DNA from: Paracoccus wurundjeri
GTDB taxonomy: Bacteria; Pseudomonadota; Alphaproteobacteria; Rhodobacterales; Rhodobacteraceae
Assembly: GCF_030678915.1 (NCBI RefSeq)
Contig: NZ_JAUUTZ010000015.1
Span: 1-64,000, forward strand
DNA length: 64,000 nt
Reading direction: 5' to 3'
The notes beneath the pieces are model-generated. The model was not told the DNA's origin, made no database searches, and saw only the letters and a list, made by a program, of their open reading frames with translations. This document shows, piece by piece, positions 6,441-13,622 of this stretch (within the stretch, counting starts at the first letter, position 1; each line of letters starts with the position of its first letter). The position numbers were made by a program, and so were the translations under genes.

Positions 6441-7297
6441 TGTACGTTCACCTCGTCAGCTCGGACCACGATGAACAAGAAGCCATCGCCGCCAGCACCG
6501 GCGGTACCCATCATTGATCCGCCAGAGCCGCTACCCCAATCCTGATTGGGCGAATTAACAATGGGTTCGCCCGCGTCATAGACGCAGCCATCACCGCCTG
6601 AACATACGGTGATAGGTGCGGCAATCCAGTCTAACAGCAGGCCGGGGCCGCCGTTTCCAGCAATGCCGTTGGAAGCATTGCCGCCAACGCCACCTTTCCC
6701 CCCACCGCCGCCGCCGGCTTGGTTTTCCACGGCAGCGTCTATAATACCTGACCCACCCCCGAATCCGGCGCCGGGTGTTCCAACTCCGCCGTTAGTTGTG
6801 CCTGTCGGGCCGCCGCGAGCGCCGCCCCCTGATCCACCATTTCCTGCGGAAGCGTTCCCGCCATGTGTTGCTCCAGAACCACCGCCTAAAGTGGTCAGGA
6901 CCCCGTCAGGTCCGTCGAAAGTTGTGTTAGAGCCGTTTGCGGAGCCGCCCGCTGTCGTGGATGCAGGAGCGCCCGCGCCGATCTCGATGGTATATGTGCC
7001 GGCGGATAGAGGTAGAACAGGTTCTGCATAACATCCGCCTGACCCAGCACCACCGCTAATCCACGTGTAAGAATTGCTGCGGCCGCCAGCACCGCCGCCG
7101 GCCCCCATAGCAAACCCGCATTCGATATTGTCGGTCAGCAACATGCCTCCGGACTCACGCCAAAGCACTTCTATATAGTCCACACCCGCGCGGCTGAACG
7201 GGGTGATCGTGGCACTGGTGACGGTGAGCATCGGCAAACCGCTGCCCCGCGGCCTTGCAACAAATGGCCATTGCCCGAATATGAAGGGGGCATTCAC
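6437..7297 (-). CDS. glycine-rich phage structural protein
   Basis: About 286 residues from a GTG at 7297 that overlaps the stop of the preceding gene (GTGA). After ~80 ordinary residues the chain is dominated by Gly, Ser, Ala and Asn, with repeated GGGSG, GGAGG and GNGG patches, ending in a short beta-rich tail (GDGFLFIVVRADEV). Such glycine-rich proteins form tail fibre tips, polyglycine helix bundles or adhesins in phages. Upstream in-frame starts exist but would overlap the 73-aa gene, so the coupled GTG is preferred. The receptor-binding role is inferred. Confidence 0.7.
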   Translation of the reverse strand: MNAPFIFGQWPFVARPRGSGLPMLTVTSATITPFSRAGVDYIEVLWRESGGMLLTDNIECGFAMGAGGGAGGRSNSYTWISGGAGSGGCYAEPVLPLSAGTYTIEIGAGAPASTTAGGSANGSNTTFDGPDGVLTTLGGGSGATHGGNASAGNGGSGGGARGGPTGTTNGGVGTPGAGFGGGSGIIDAAVENQAGGGGGGKGGVGGNASNGIAGNGGPGLLLDWIAAPITVCSGGDGCVYDAGEPIVNSPNQDWGSGSGGSMMGTAGAGGDGFLFIVVRADEVNVQ

Positions 7298-7515
7298 AGG
7301 ACATAGACCCCGATAATCGCAGTCGGGTTTTGCCTCGGTTTGAACGTATACGTTCCACCTGTCTCGATAAAAACTGCCTGATTGAAGGCCGGGATGATTA
7401 GCCCGTGATCTTCGCCCTGTGGGCACATTTCGACTGTGCTTGTGCCCCTATTCTGGACATAAGCACCTTCCGGCACGACGATCTCGGTGTCTTCGGAAAT
7501 GGTGTACAGCGCCAT
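7294..7515 (-). CDS. small phage protein (73 aa), first gene of late unit B
   Basis: A 73-residue beta-rich protein (MALYTISEDTEIVVPEGAYV ... VFIETGGTYTFKPRQ). Its ATG forms the end of conserved leader hairpin B, with AAGAGGA as ribosome binding site. It heads a coupled leftward unit: 73-aa protein, glycine-rich protein, 61-aa protein, coiled-coil membrane protein. The family is not recognised. Its place ahead of a fibre-like protein suggests a tail component. Confidence 0.65.
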   Translation of the reverse strand: MALYTISEDTEIVVPEGAYVQNRGTSTVEMCPQGEDHGLIIPAFNQAVFIETGGTYTFKPRQNPTAIIGVYVL

Positions 7516-7557
7516 AGGAAGTTCCTCTTGCTCGAATGCAAGGGCGCACTTCCTATG
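7513..7557 (-). promoter_or_regulatory. leader hairpin B (CATAGGAAGTGC family)
   Basis: CATAGGAAGT (7557-7548) pairs perfectly over 10 bp with ACTTCCTATG (7522-7513), whose final ATG is the start codon of the 73-aa gene. The inner CCCTTGC can pair with GCAAGAGG and so covers the ribosome binding site. A -10-like TATGTT lies at 7572-7577 with no good -35. The 30 nt upstream resemble those of leader A (shared CATCTG.TAT.TT). Confidence 0.8.
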
Positions 7558-7765
7558 TGCCCGGTGGCTTCAACATACCAGATGTTGGGCGCGCTCGTCC
7601 AACGGGATTATTGATCAAAGCGCCGTAAACTGAAGCCTGCGAACGCTATGCATTCGGAGCATGGACGGTATGCATACATTGGTATACCTAACGCCATCTG
7701 TGATACCTATATGATTTGCATAACCAAGAAACACAGTAATTCGAATAGAAACGGAGAAAGTTTCC

Positions 7766-7927
7766 ATGACCTATGCAAGCTTCGAAGAACACGCCTCCGC
7801 CGCAAAAACCAACGGTTTCTTCGCGGCTCTTTTCAATGCTTTGCGCGCCGGAATCACGGTTAGAAGCGGACGCAAGCCCGCCAATACCGGGCCCTTGCAC
7901 TTCCATGGCAGCCCTCGCGTCTTCTAA
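7766..7927 (+). CDS. small basic protein (53 aa), unrecognised
   Basis: A 53-codon gene from ATG 7766 with GGAGA ten bases upstream. It reads MTYASFEEHASAAKTNGFF, then a helical AALFNALRAGI and a basic tail (VRSGRKPANTG...PRVF). Its length, good ribosome binding site and downstream hairpin (7971-7996) support a real gene. Nothing in it identifies a function. It is rightward and divergent from late unit B. Confidence 0.5.
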   Translation: MTYASFEEHASAAKTNGFFAALFNALRAGITVRSGRKPANTGPLHFHGSPRVF

Positions 7928-7970
7928 GCAGGTTTAGAGGCCGCCCTGCGGTCCTGTCGGACATGATAAT

Positions 7971-7996
7971 GCCCGCGCTGGTTCCATGGCGCGGGC
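7971..7996 (+). terminator. GCCCGCGC hairpin after the 53-aa gene
   Basis: GCCCGCGC (7971-7978) pairs with GCGCGGGC (7989-7996), then TTCATCGT. The stem sequence nearly repeats those of the stem-loops at 2999-3029 and 8109-8140, so terminators of one type recur in this part of the element. The T-run is weak. Confidence 0.45.
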
Positions 7997-8070
7997 TTCA
8001 TCGTGTCGGGTGAGTGCCGAATGTTAAGTGTCGTTAACAAGGCGAGAATAGCGGTGCGGCCGATATGCAG

Positions 8071-8104
8071 CTGTCAGTAAGATTGCTTGCGTAGATCTAC
8101 CTAT
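8071..8104 (+). repeat. R repeat copy 4 (most diverged)
   Basis: It contains CAGTAAGATTGCTTGCGTAG, aligned to the family core with several changes. It marks the left end of the second R-module (8071-8248). The spacing to the next copy is 145 nt, close to the 143 nt of the first module. Confidence 0.55.
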
Positions 8105-8108
8105 AAAA

Positions 8109-8140
8109 CGGCCCGCGCCGAATGCTGAAGGCGCGGGCCG
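8109..8140 (-). terminator. 11-bp GC hairpin with TTTT on the minus strand
   Basis: CGGCCCGCGCC (8109-8119) pairs with GGCGCGGGCCG (8130-8140). Leftward reading continues TTTTATAGG. It occupies the same place relative to the R copy as the terminator at 2999 (32 versus 33 nt). A second stem, CCTAAAG (8163-8169) with CTTTAGG (8191-8197), lies between it and R copy 5. Confidence 0.65.
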
Positions 8141-8214
8141 AAAACATTATAACTTACTCACCCTAAAGGATTTCATTGTTAATAATGCCACTTTAGGTTG
8201 AATAGGCCGCTCGA

Positions 8215-8248
8215 TATATCCGTAAGATTACCTACGCAGAAATACGTA
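8215..8248 (+). repeat. R repeat copy 5
   Basis: It contains CCGTAAGATTACCTACGCAG, one base from copy 3 in the core. It is the right end of the second R-module and abuts the stop codon of the possible leftward gene at 8249. The 7928-8248 interval otherwise holds only the hairpins and repeats listed. Confidence 0.65.
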
Positions 8249-8479
8249 TCAGAAGTCACGCGAGGCAGGCCGGTTGTTCAACTGATCATCCATCGCGGGA
8301 AAGGATCCATACAGCGAGTAAATCATTGCGAGCTGGCGACCCAAGCGCGTTAGACGCGATCGAGCGAGGTCTTCTGAGGTTGCAGGATTGGCTCGCCCGA
8401 CAGTAACCGGCGGAATATCGCTTGCGATTTCCTGAATTTTAGGCGTAAAGTTGCTTACTGCAGCGATTGGTAGCTTCAT
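8249..8479 (-). CDS. hypothetical protein (76 aa), doubtful
   Basis: A 76-codon frame from ATG 8479. The C-terminal half looks protein-like (EDLARSRLTRLGRQLAMIYSLYG). Its start codon overlaps, on the opposite strand, the likely start of the DUF551-like gene (8478), with both ATGs sharing one CATG. The ribosome binding sites of both are weak. The frame stays open to 8746, but there it is antisense to the better-supported gene. Confidence 0.3.
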   Translation of the reverse strand: MKLPIAAVSNFTPKIQEIASDIPPVTVGRANPATSEDLARSRLTRLGRQLAMIYSLYGSFPAMDDQLNNRPASRDF

Positions 8480-8915
8480 GTCCAGTACACCAGAGATTAA
8501 CGAGAATGTTGGCAAACTTGATAAGCGAGTTGCAGAGTCGGAGGGGCTGCCCTCTACATCGTGCGATGGAATTAATGGCCGTCTCCAGTCATCCCCCTCA
8601 GATGTAAGCCGCCGCGACGTTATCGACAAGCTGCCCACGGACGTTACAGAACAGCAAAGGTATATGCTTTGGGGTACCGACAAAATCTCCCCAAGCGACG
8701 ATGAATTGAGAACGATCGAGTCAGCCCCCCTTGATGGGGCTAACATCCTCGCGAAGGTCTATGATCTCTGGTATATCGTTCACTGGGAAGAGTATTCCGA
8801 AAGCATGTTCCTTGAGTTCGGAGAGCGGGGATATTGGACTTTCAGCGACCCGCACCTGTCTGTGAAATATTATAACGCAGATTTCCTGCATTGGATTCCT
8901 GTGCCAGACGGTTAG
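8478..8915 (+). CDS. DUF551-like phage protein
   Basis: About 145 residues. The C-terminal half fits the pattern of short phage DUF551 proteins: TIESAPLDGANILAKV, WYIVHWEE, RGYWTFSDP and the closing FLHWIPVP. These proteins are frequent in temperate phage accessory regions and have no established function. The first ~60 residues are polar and not recognisable. The start is uncertain: ATG 8478 or TTG 8451. The gene stands at the entrance of the AT-rich cargo segment at 9-12 kb. Confidence 0.6.
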   Translation: MSSTPEINENVGKLDKRVAESEGLPSTSCDGINGRLQSSPSDVSRRDVIDKLPTDVTEQQRYMLWGTDKISPSDDELRTIESAPLDGANILAKVYDLWYIVHWEEYSESMFLEFGERGYWTFSDPHLSVKYYNADFLHWIPVPDG

Positions 8916-9004
8916 CCTTGGCAGACACTGTTTTCCACTGCCCATCCGGTGCAAAGCGGGGATGCCAGACGCTCAATGTATGTTTCACCTAACAAAGATA
9001 AACG

Positions 9005-9715
9005 TTAGCGATCTCTTTGGCGCAAGCAATTTGATGGAACATCATGCTGGGGCCACGCTGAAGAAAATGCCCATTCGATGATCTCATAAAGAGTTCCGTC
9101 TTCTTTAAGGCGTTTTGCCACGTCGTGGCCGACGCCTGGGTACACGTAGTGCCGGGCGTTGGGTAACTTGGGGTATTTGCTCCATTGTCGTCGGTCACCG
9201 TGCTGTCCATTAATGGTGGTATAATTCGTGACGCGATTGAAATGCCCCTCTAACGAGGGGTACCACCAGCGGTTAATTTTAGAGCGATAACCTGACCAGC
9301 GGTTCTCTCTTGGGACAATGTTGGGATGCACAGAATACTGTCCCGCGAATGAAATTGAGCTAACTGCGCGAAGCGGGGAGCTAAACAGAATGGATAAAAA
9401 TCCCCCCATGCTATTTCCTAAGGTGTGGATGGGACGTCCAGACGCCCGCTCAATAATGGTTTGTGAAATACGAGCAACATCTAAGGAATTGCCCCAAGTC
9501 CTGTGTTTGTCAGTAACAACGAATAAGGCACTACCTTCTCCTGATGATTTCAGGAACTCGGCACGCTGAATGCCGCCGGTAGAGAGGCCAATCCCAGTGA
9601 ATGAAACGACCGCTCGGTGAACGTCGCTGCTAAAACTCGTTCGATCGCATTGAACCAAGTAATCTTCGGTCTCCAAAAGGTTTTCGAGATCGACATGGTT
9701 GGTGTTAGAATGCAT
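9005..9715 (-). CDS. alpha/beta hydrolase fold protein
   Basis: A 236-residue protein from ATG 9715 (GGAGA upstream). It has a nucleophile elbow GNSMGGF near residue 105, a preceding hydrophobic strand, and a C-terminal GVGHDVAKRL that would carry the catalytic histidine. There is no signal peptide. Substrate unknown; esterase, thioesterase or deacylase are all possible. It is leftward, followed upstream by two sulfotransferase-like genes in the same orientation. That suggests a cargo unit for modifying a surface glycan or lipid. Base composition is lower in GC than the virion genes. Confidence 0.7.
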   Translation of the reverse strand: MHSNTNHVDLENLLETEDYLVQCDRTSFSSDVHRAVVSFTGIGLSTGGIQRAEFLKSSGEGSALFVVTDKHRTWGNSLDVARISQTIIERASGRPIHTLGNSMGGFLSILFSSPLRAVSSISFAGQYSVHPNIVPRENRWSGYRSKINRWWYPSLEGHFNRVTNYTTINGQHGDRRQWSKYPKLPNARHYVYPGVGHDVAKRLKEDGTLYEIIEWAFSSAWPQHDVPSNCLRQRDR

Positions 9716-9817
9716 AGTGTCTCCGCGACATTTGAAATCAACTTTCGATGACGCCCTCACCTGAATATCGCGGGAAACTAGAAGATATCTAGCTGACAGG
9801 CGATAATAACAACTTCT

Positions 9818-10621
9818 TCACTTGGATTTCTTCTTGGATTGCTTCGTAACTACCAGCGACATGTTGTTCACCATTGTTGTTACGGCGCGTTTTGGCAAAC
9901 TAGTACGGTTGATGGCTAGGATCGCTTTCAAAATTCCATCAGGTAGAGACTCGTTTTGTCGATTGACTGAATGAATAGCATTTAGCTCTTCGTCGGTGAT
10001 GCCTATCCAACGTAAAAGCGCGGTTCCCACGCCTAATTTCTCATCGTTATCAACGTCCATATCGCGAAAGGTGATCGTGGTTTCGCCATGTTCTGCCACA
10101 AGTTTTTGACATAAAGGAACGAGACCGTCTCCAATTTTCATGCGTTTAACGTAACTTTCAAATTCCATCTTCTCTCGGTGGCCTTTAACAGCTTCCTTGT
10201 AAACGCTTAAAAGCCAATCGGTTAGTTCGCGCGTATAAATGAAAAACACTGGATCACGATTGCTCAGTACTTTTCGAATAAATTCGATGCGCTCACCTAG
10301 ATCGTGATAGATGTTGAACGGAGCATACTTTCCAGGCAGGTATCCGAAAATGGTTTCGTCGGAAAGCACAATCGCCCGCTCTCCCGCGATCTCATCCAGT
10401 TCTAGCAGGGTCTTTTCAACTTCTTCCAAGTTGCGAGACTCTGCAAAGGCGCCCACACCTCTATGGCGAAAACTCCTTCTAAGCGCATTACATTCTGCGT
10501 CACCTTGTACGAAAAAATGGTAGCGATTGGGGAGGTTTTCTGCGTTCTGACGGAGCAAATCTTGAATATAAGTAGTTCCGGTTTTGTGAAACCCGACGTG
10601 GAAAAATGCAGTGCTTTTCAT
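9818..10621 (-). CDS. sulfotransferase-like protein 1
   Basis: A 267-residue protein starting at ATG 10621 (AGAGG upstream). The N-terminal AFFHVGFHKTGTTYIQ is the 5'-phosphosulfate-binding loop of PAPS-dependent sulfotransferases, with Lys followed by TGTT. A second segment, VFFIYTRELTDWLLSVYKEA, resembles the 3'-phosphate-binding helix with R/S residues. The C-terminus is basic (KQSKKKSK). The family transfers sulfate from PAPS to glycans or small molecules. It is AT-rich compared with the virion genes, which points to separate acquisition. The substrate is inferred to be a cell-surface glycan. Confidence 0.7.
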   Translation of the reverse strand: MKSTAFFHVGFHKTGTTYIQDLLRQNAENLPNRYHFFVQGDAECNALRRSFRHRGVGAFAESRNLEEVEKTLLELDEIAGERAIVLSDETIFGYLPGKYAPFNIYHDLGERIEFIRKVLSNRDPVFFIYTRELTDWLLSVYKEAVKGHREKMEFESYVKRMKIGDGLVPLCQKLVAEHGETTITFRDMDVDNDEKLGVGTALLRWIGITDEELNAIHSVNRQNESLPDGILKAILAINRTSLPKRAVTTMVNNMSLVVTKQSKKKSK

Positions 10622-10748
10622 GCTGATACCTCTGTCCTGATGGAGTTGAGCGAACTCCGCGCCGCAAATTTGGTGAGGCTGTTTGGATGGCTGTGGATAG
10701 TTTCTATGCGCCATGAAGTGACGAGCCGAGGTTGTTCATTATAATTAA

Positions 10749-11756
10749 TCATGAGCCTTTTCGGAATCGATGCTGAATTTTTAAAATCTCTCGGACAGTT
10801 TCCTTGAGCCTGTCAAGTTCAGTTGTATCTCCTCGCAATGGAAAACCTTTGTTGTGTTCCACTGACGGAAACAGCCTTTTTCGATCAGGAAAATACTCTT
10901 GCAAAACTGCTTTATTTTTTTCCTCAAGAACCTCGTTAAGTTCATTTGCCTCATCAGGCAGAAGAACATCTCCTTTTGCAAAAAACTTTCCGTCTTCAGC
11001 ATTTTGCAGCGCGCTATCCAATCTCTGGTGTAGTCGGTTGTTTATTCCACTGCCTTTGGCAGCAAAGAGTCCCAGTGCCTCACTAGAAACACGAGAAAGC
11101 GAACGATTAATTGGGGATTCGGGTAACACAATCTCATCTATGGGGACTTCCAAGTTTGTTAAGAAGTCTGAAATTATGTCTCCGCCCGTCATGTCTTCCT
11201 TTAGAAAAATTCGCGGATGAATGACCGCATTCGGAATGTCACTTTTTATTTCTTCAAACATAGCTGAGAAATTTAGATAACTTTCATCTGTTTTCGCAAA
11301 TTTTAGGGCATTCTTTGCATATCTATGGGCGTTCGTAAATTGTCTGGCCTTTTTTGCTCGTTGCTTGTAATCTGATTCAAGGAAGTCGCTGAAGCGCCTC
11401 AGGTATATTACGATATTGATTGGATCATCTATATGATCGGTTAGTTTTTCTTTGAGTGGGGCAAGTCGATGCCCAAAAAACATTTCTGCAGATATAATGC
11501 ATTCTTTGCTTCGATTTTCGTTGTACTCATTCAAGTACCTATTAAATAGATTCTCCTCAACATTCTTCCAGTTCTCACGCATTTGTTTCGCGAGTGTATT
11601 GTGGGATACTAAAGGTACTTTTCGTTCTTCTTCCTCGTGCCTTCCCGTTTTCATATACATGATATTATGCCGAGATAATAGATCGCCGTTCGCATTCAAG
11701 TATGCTTGTAATGATGAGCTGCCAGCTTTTGGCATTCCAATGTGTATCCACAGCAT
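10749..11756 (-). CDS. sulfotransferase-like protein 2
   Basis: A 335-residue protein starting MLWIHIGMPKAGSSSLQAYL, again a phosphosulfate-loop motif at the extreme N-terminus. A downstream strand-helix (INIVIYLRRFSDFLESDYKQ) fits the 3'-phosphate site. It is long, with a C-terminal region around a PDRKRLFPSVEH motif. AAAAGGAG precedes the start. The gene is strikingly AT-rich against the surrounding GC-rich phage DNA, so it was probably gained recently. It is leftward, with sulfotransferase-like 1 and the hydrolase downstream, and these may be co-transcribed. Exact substrate unknown. Confidence 0.7.
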   Translation of the reverse strand: MLWIHIGMPKAGSSSLQAYLNANGDLLSRHNIMYMKTGRHEEEERKVPLVSHNTLAKQMRENWKNVEENLFNRYLNEYNENRSKECIISAEMFFGHRLAPLKEKLTDHIDDPINIVIYLRRFSDFLESDYKQRAKKARQFTNAHRYAKNALKFAKTDESYLNFSAMFEEIKSDIPNAVIHPRIFLKEDMTGGDIISDFLTNLEVPIDEIVLPESPINRSLSRVSSEALGLFAAKGSGINNRLHQRLDSALQNAEDGKFFAKGDVLLPDEANELNEVLEEKNKAVLQEYFPDRKRLFPSVEHNKGFPLRGDTTELDRLKETVREILKIQHRFRKGS

Positions 11757-12083
11757 TCTTATTTGCGCTCCTTTTAACTACTTCGGTTCGGCCCTGGATC
11801 GGCTCGGTCGTGCAACCGGGCGGCATCGATGCGTGCCTGAATGCGGATCAAGATGAGACCTCATGATCATGAAGCGGGTGATTTCTTCGGGCAGCATGGC
11901 TATGCACTAAAGATCAATCGAAAGCTCGTAATCGTGTTCGGGGGGCTGCTTGGTCTAGGTTGTCAACTGTCTCCGAAAGTTTTTGAGGATTCCTAAGTGT
12001 TGCAGTTCGGGCGGTTGTTTGCCTATAAGTTGTGCTAGCAAGCGGTTTATCGCCGATTAGCACACATGGAACGAGGGGGCTAC
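11757..12083. other. non-coding gap with an inverted repeat
   Basis: About 330 bases between the leftward sulfotransferase-like gene and the rightward 132-aa gene, so promoters of both should lie here. TGTGCTA (12031-12037) and TAGCACA (12058-12064) form an inverted repeat directly before the 132-aa gene, and could be an operator or hairpin. No convincing coding frame is seen. Confidence 0.4.
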
Positions 12084-12482
12084 ATGTTTTATCGCTTAAC
12101 CGCAGAATCCGCGGAGCCATTAATTATTCTGTCATGTCGTCGTGAGTATGTTGATCGATATCTCGTGTGGCTGAATCACAGTAGGCAGTCTTCGTACGTG
12201 TTAGTTGAGATTCCGAAATCTGAATGGGAGGAAGTCGAACATAGCTTCGACATCGATCTGAACGACAACGACTGGAACGAACTGCCTGACGGCCAGATGA
12301 GCGCAGATAGTTTCAGCCGTTGGATTTCCGATATGAAATCGTCCGGCCTTGCTGAAACCGATCTGGACTGCGCGCGCGCGTTGGGATGCAGAGATATTAT
12401 TGACTTGAAAGAGCACGGCGGGAATTATCGCCTTGCTCTTGCGTGTCAGGCTGCATTGCGCGGACTTGCACCGTATCAATGA
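12084..12482 (+). CDS. hypothetical protein (132 aa)
   Basis: A 132-residue acidic protein from ATG 12084, with GAGGGGG eight bases upstream favouring this start over the ATG at 12066. It has a beta-rich N-terminus (FYRLTAESAEPLIILSC), a central acidic stretch (EEVEHSFDIDLNDNDWNEL) and a C-terminal helix (YRLALACQAALRGL). No family recognised. The next gene starts two bases after its stop, so the pair is one unit. Confidence 0.55.
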   Translation: MFYRLTAESAEPLIILSCRREYVDRYLVWLNHSRQSSYVLVEIPKSEWEEVEHSFDIDLNDNDWNELPDGQMSADSFSRWISDMKSSGLAETDLDCARALGCRDIIDLKEHGGNYRLALACQAALRGLAPYQ

Positions 12483-12483
12483 A

Positions 12484-12852
12484 ATGGTCGGAAACCTCGG
12501 AATGTCACGACCACGATGCCCGAAATGCGGAGGAAGAATTTATCCTGATACCGATCGTGACTGGGGCACATTCGGGCAGATGTGTTGCTCCGCTTGCGGG
12601 TGGGATGATGGCCGCCGAATTGATCCGGCATCCCTGATTCTTCCGCTAACACATCCTGGCATTGGTAGGTTGACGCCTTATGAACAGATGGTGCTCGCAT
12701 GGATTATGCTAGAAGACCATCCGTTCAAATCCAACTCGGGTGAAGTCAGTGCCGCGTGTGAGTGCCTTAGCCGGGAGGGCTTTGCAATTGAAGTATTCGA
12801 CAATGGAGAGACTTGCTACATTGCCGCGCCGGAGAGAATCATCATCCATTGA
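12484..12852 (+). CDS. zinc-ribbon protein (122 aa)
   Basis: A 122-residue protein with a four-cysteine zinc ribbon near the N-terminus: CPKCGG, then about 20 residues on, CCSACGWDDG. The remainder contains PYEQMVLAWIMLEDHPF and a short C-terminal strand. Zinc ribbons of this kind bind nucleic acid or act as structural knuckles. It follows the 132-aa gene by one base and is probably co-expressed. The start could also be ATG 12502. It ends 66 bases before the convergent end of the lamin-G-like gene. Confidence 0.6.
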   Translation: MVGNLGMSRPRCPKCGGRIYPDTDRDWGTFGQMCCSACGWDDGRRIDPASLILPLTHPGIGRLTPYEQMVLAWIMLEDHPFKSNSGEVSAACECLSREGFAIEVFDNGETCYIAAPERIIIH

Positions 12853-12917
12853 TCGACCTCGGCTCATGCCCGCAGCTGGTCATAAGATGTCGAGAAATGA
12901 TCCGCGGTTTAGCATCT

Positions 12918-13613
12918 TCACCCGAACAGATATGCCCTCAGCGCGGTAGCCTCTTCAGTACCGTAAATGTTGCTGTTGCAGGCGAACATGGAGGCGATCG
13001 CGACCGATGTGTTATCGCCGACGGCGGCATTGTTCCCAAACATGATGTTTGGATTCATGTCGGCGGTGCGCGGCGCGGTGTATTCGTTCCCATCGATGAC
13101 GAGATGCACGGCGTCAGTGGCATAATAGATTTCTGCGGAATGCCAGCCGACAACGGGAGCTGAGGGAGCCATGCCAGTAATGTCACCACCCAGCGGCTGG
13201 GCTGACCAGTGGAACGTCTGGTTGGACCTGAACAGCAGGCGTCCACCTGACGGGCCGTAGATATTCTGGAAGTCGGCTGAGGATTCCCGGATGTAGAACC
13301 GGACCATAACGCTCGCTTCCCCAGCAACATCATCCCATGTCGAAACCAGGCGGTCGCCCGGCCCCCCGAAGGTGACTACTGGAGTGTCATCCACGGTGCC
13401 TCTGGTTACAGAATTGGAGCCACCAGCGGAATTGAGAACCGCTGTGCCGAAGGTTGCGTCGAGGGTGGCTATGACCCCTGCCGAGGCGGTAGAAGCATGC
13501 CATAGCCCGAGAAGGTTTGGAACATTTTCAATAATCTCCCCGATTGTCGGGATATGTGGCAGGACTGCCCTGGCATAGTCCTGTGGATTAGGGACACGAA
13601 TATTCAGCGGCAT
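12918..13613 (-). CDS. lamin-G/concanavalin-like phage surface protein
   Basis: A 231-residue protein. After ~35 N-terminal residues with VLPHIPTIGEIIENVPNLLG, the chain has the beta-sandwich pattern of LamG/ConA-like domains: GGPGDRLVSTWDD, SVMVRFYIRE, HSAEIYYATDAVHLVIDGNE and a closing MFACNSNIYGTEE. Such domains bind glycans and occur in tail spikes and fibres. It starts nine bases after the tail spike stop, with GAGG upstream. A role in host-surface binding together with the spike is inferred. Confidence 0.65.
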   Translation of the reverse strand: MPLNIRVPNPQDYARAVLPHIPTIGEIIENVPNLLGLWHASTASAGVIATLDATFGTAVLNSAGGSNSVTRGTVDDTPVVTFGGPGDRLVSTWDDVAGEASVMVRFYIRESSADFQNIYGPSGGRLLFRSNQTFHWSAQPLGGDITGMAPSAPVVGWHSAEIYYATDAVHLVIDGNEYTAPRTADMNPNIMFGNNAAVGDNTSVAIASMFACNSNIYGTEEATALRAYLFG

Positions 13614-13622
13614 GGATTGACC

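Noticed and set aside
6437..7297. Glycine-rich coding repeats as a tandem DNA repeat
   Set aside because: The repetition is at the level of amino-acid composition; no fixed-length DNA unit is seen.
779..8248. R repeats as integron attC, XerCD dif or CRISPR repeats
   Set aside because: The spacing is irregular apart from the two modules, there are no regular spacers, and the arms do not fit attC or dif patterns. No CRISPR array or cas gene is seen anywhere in the window.
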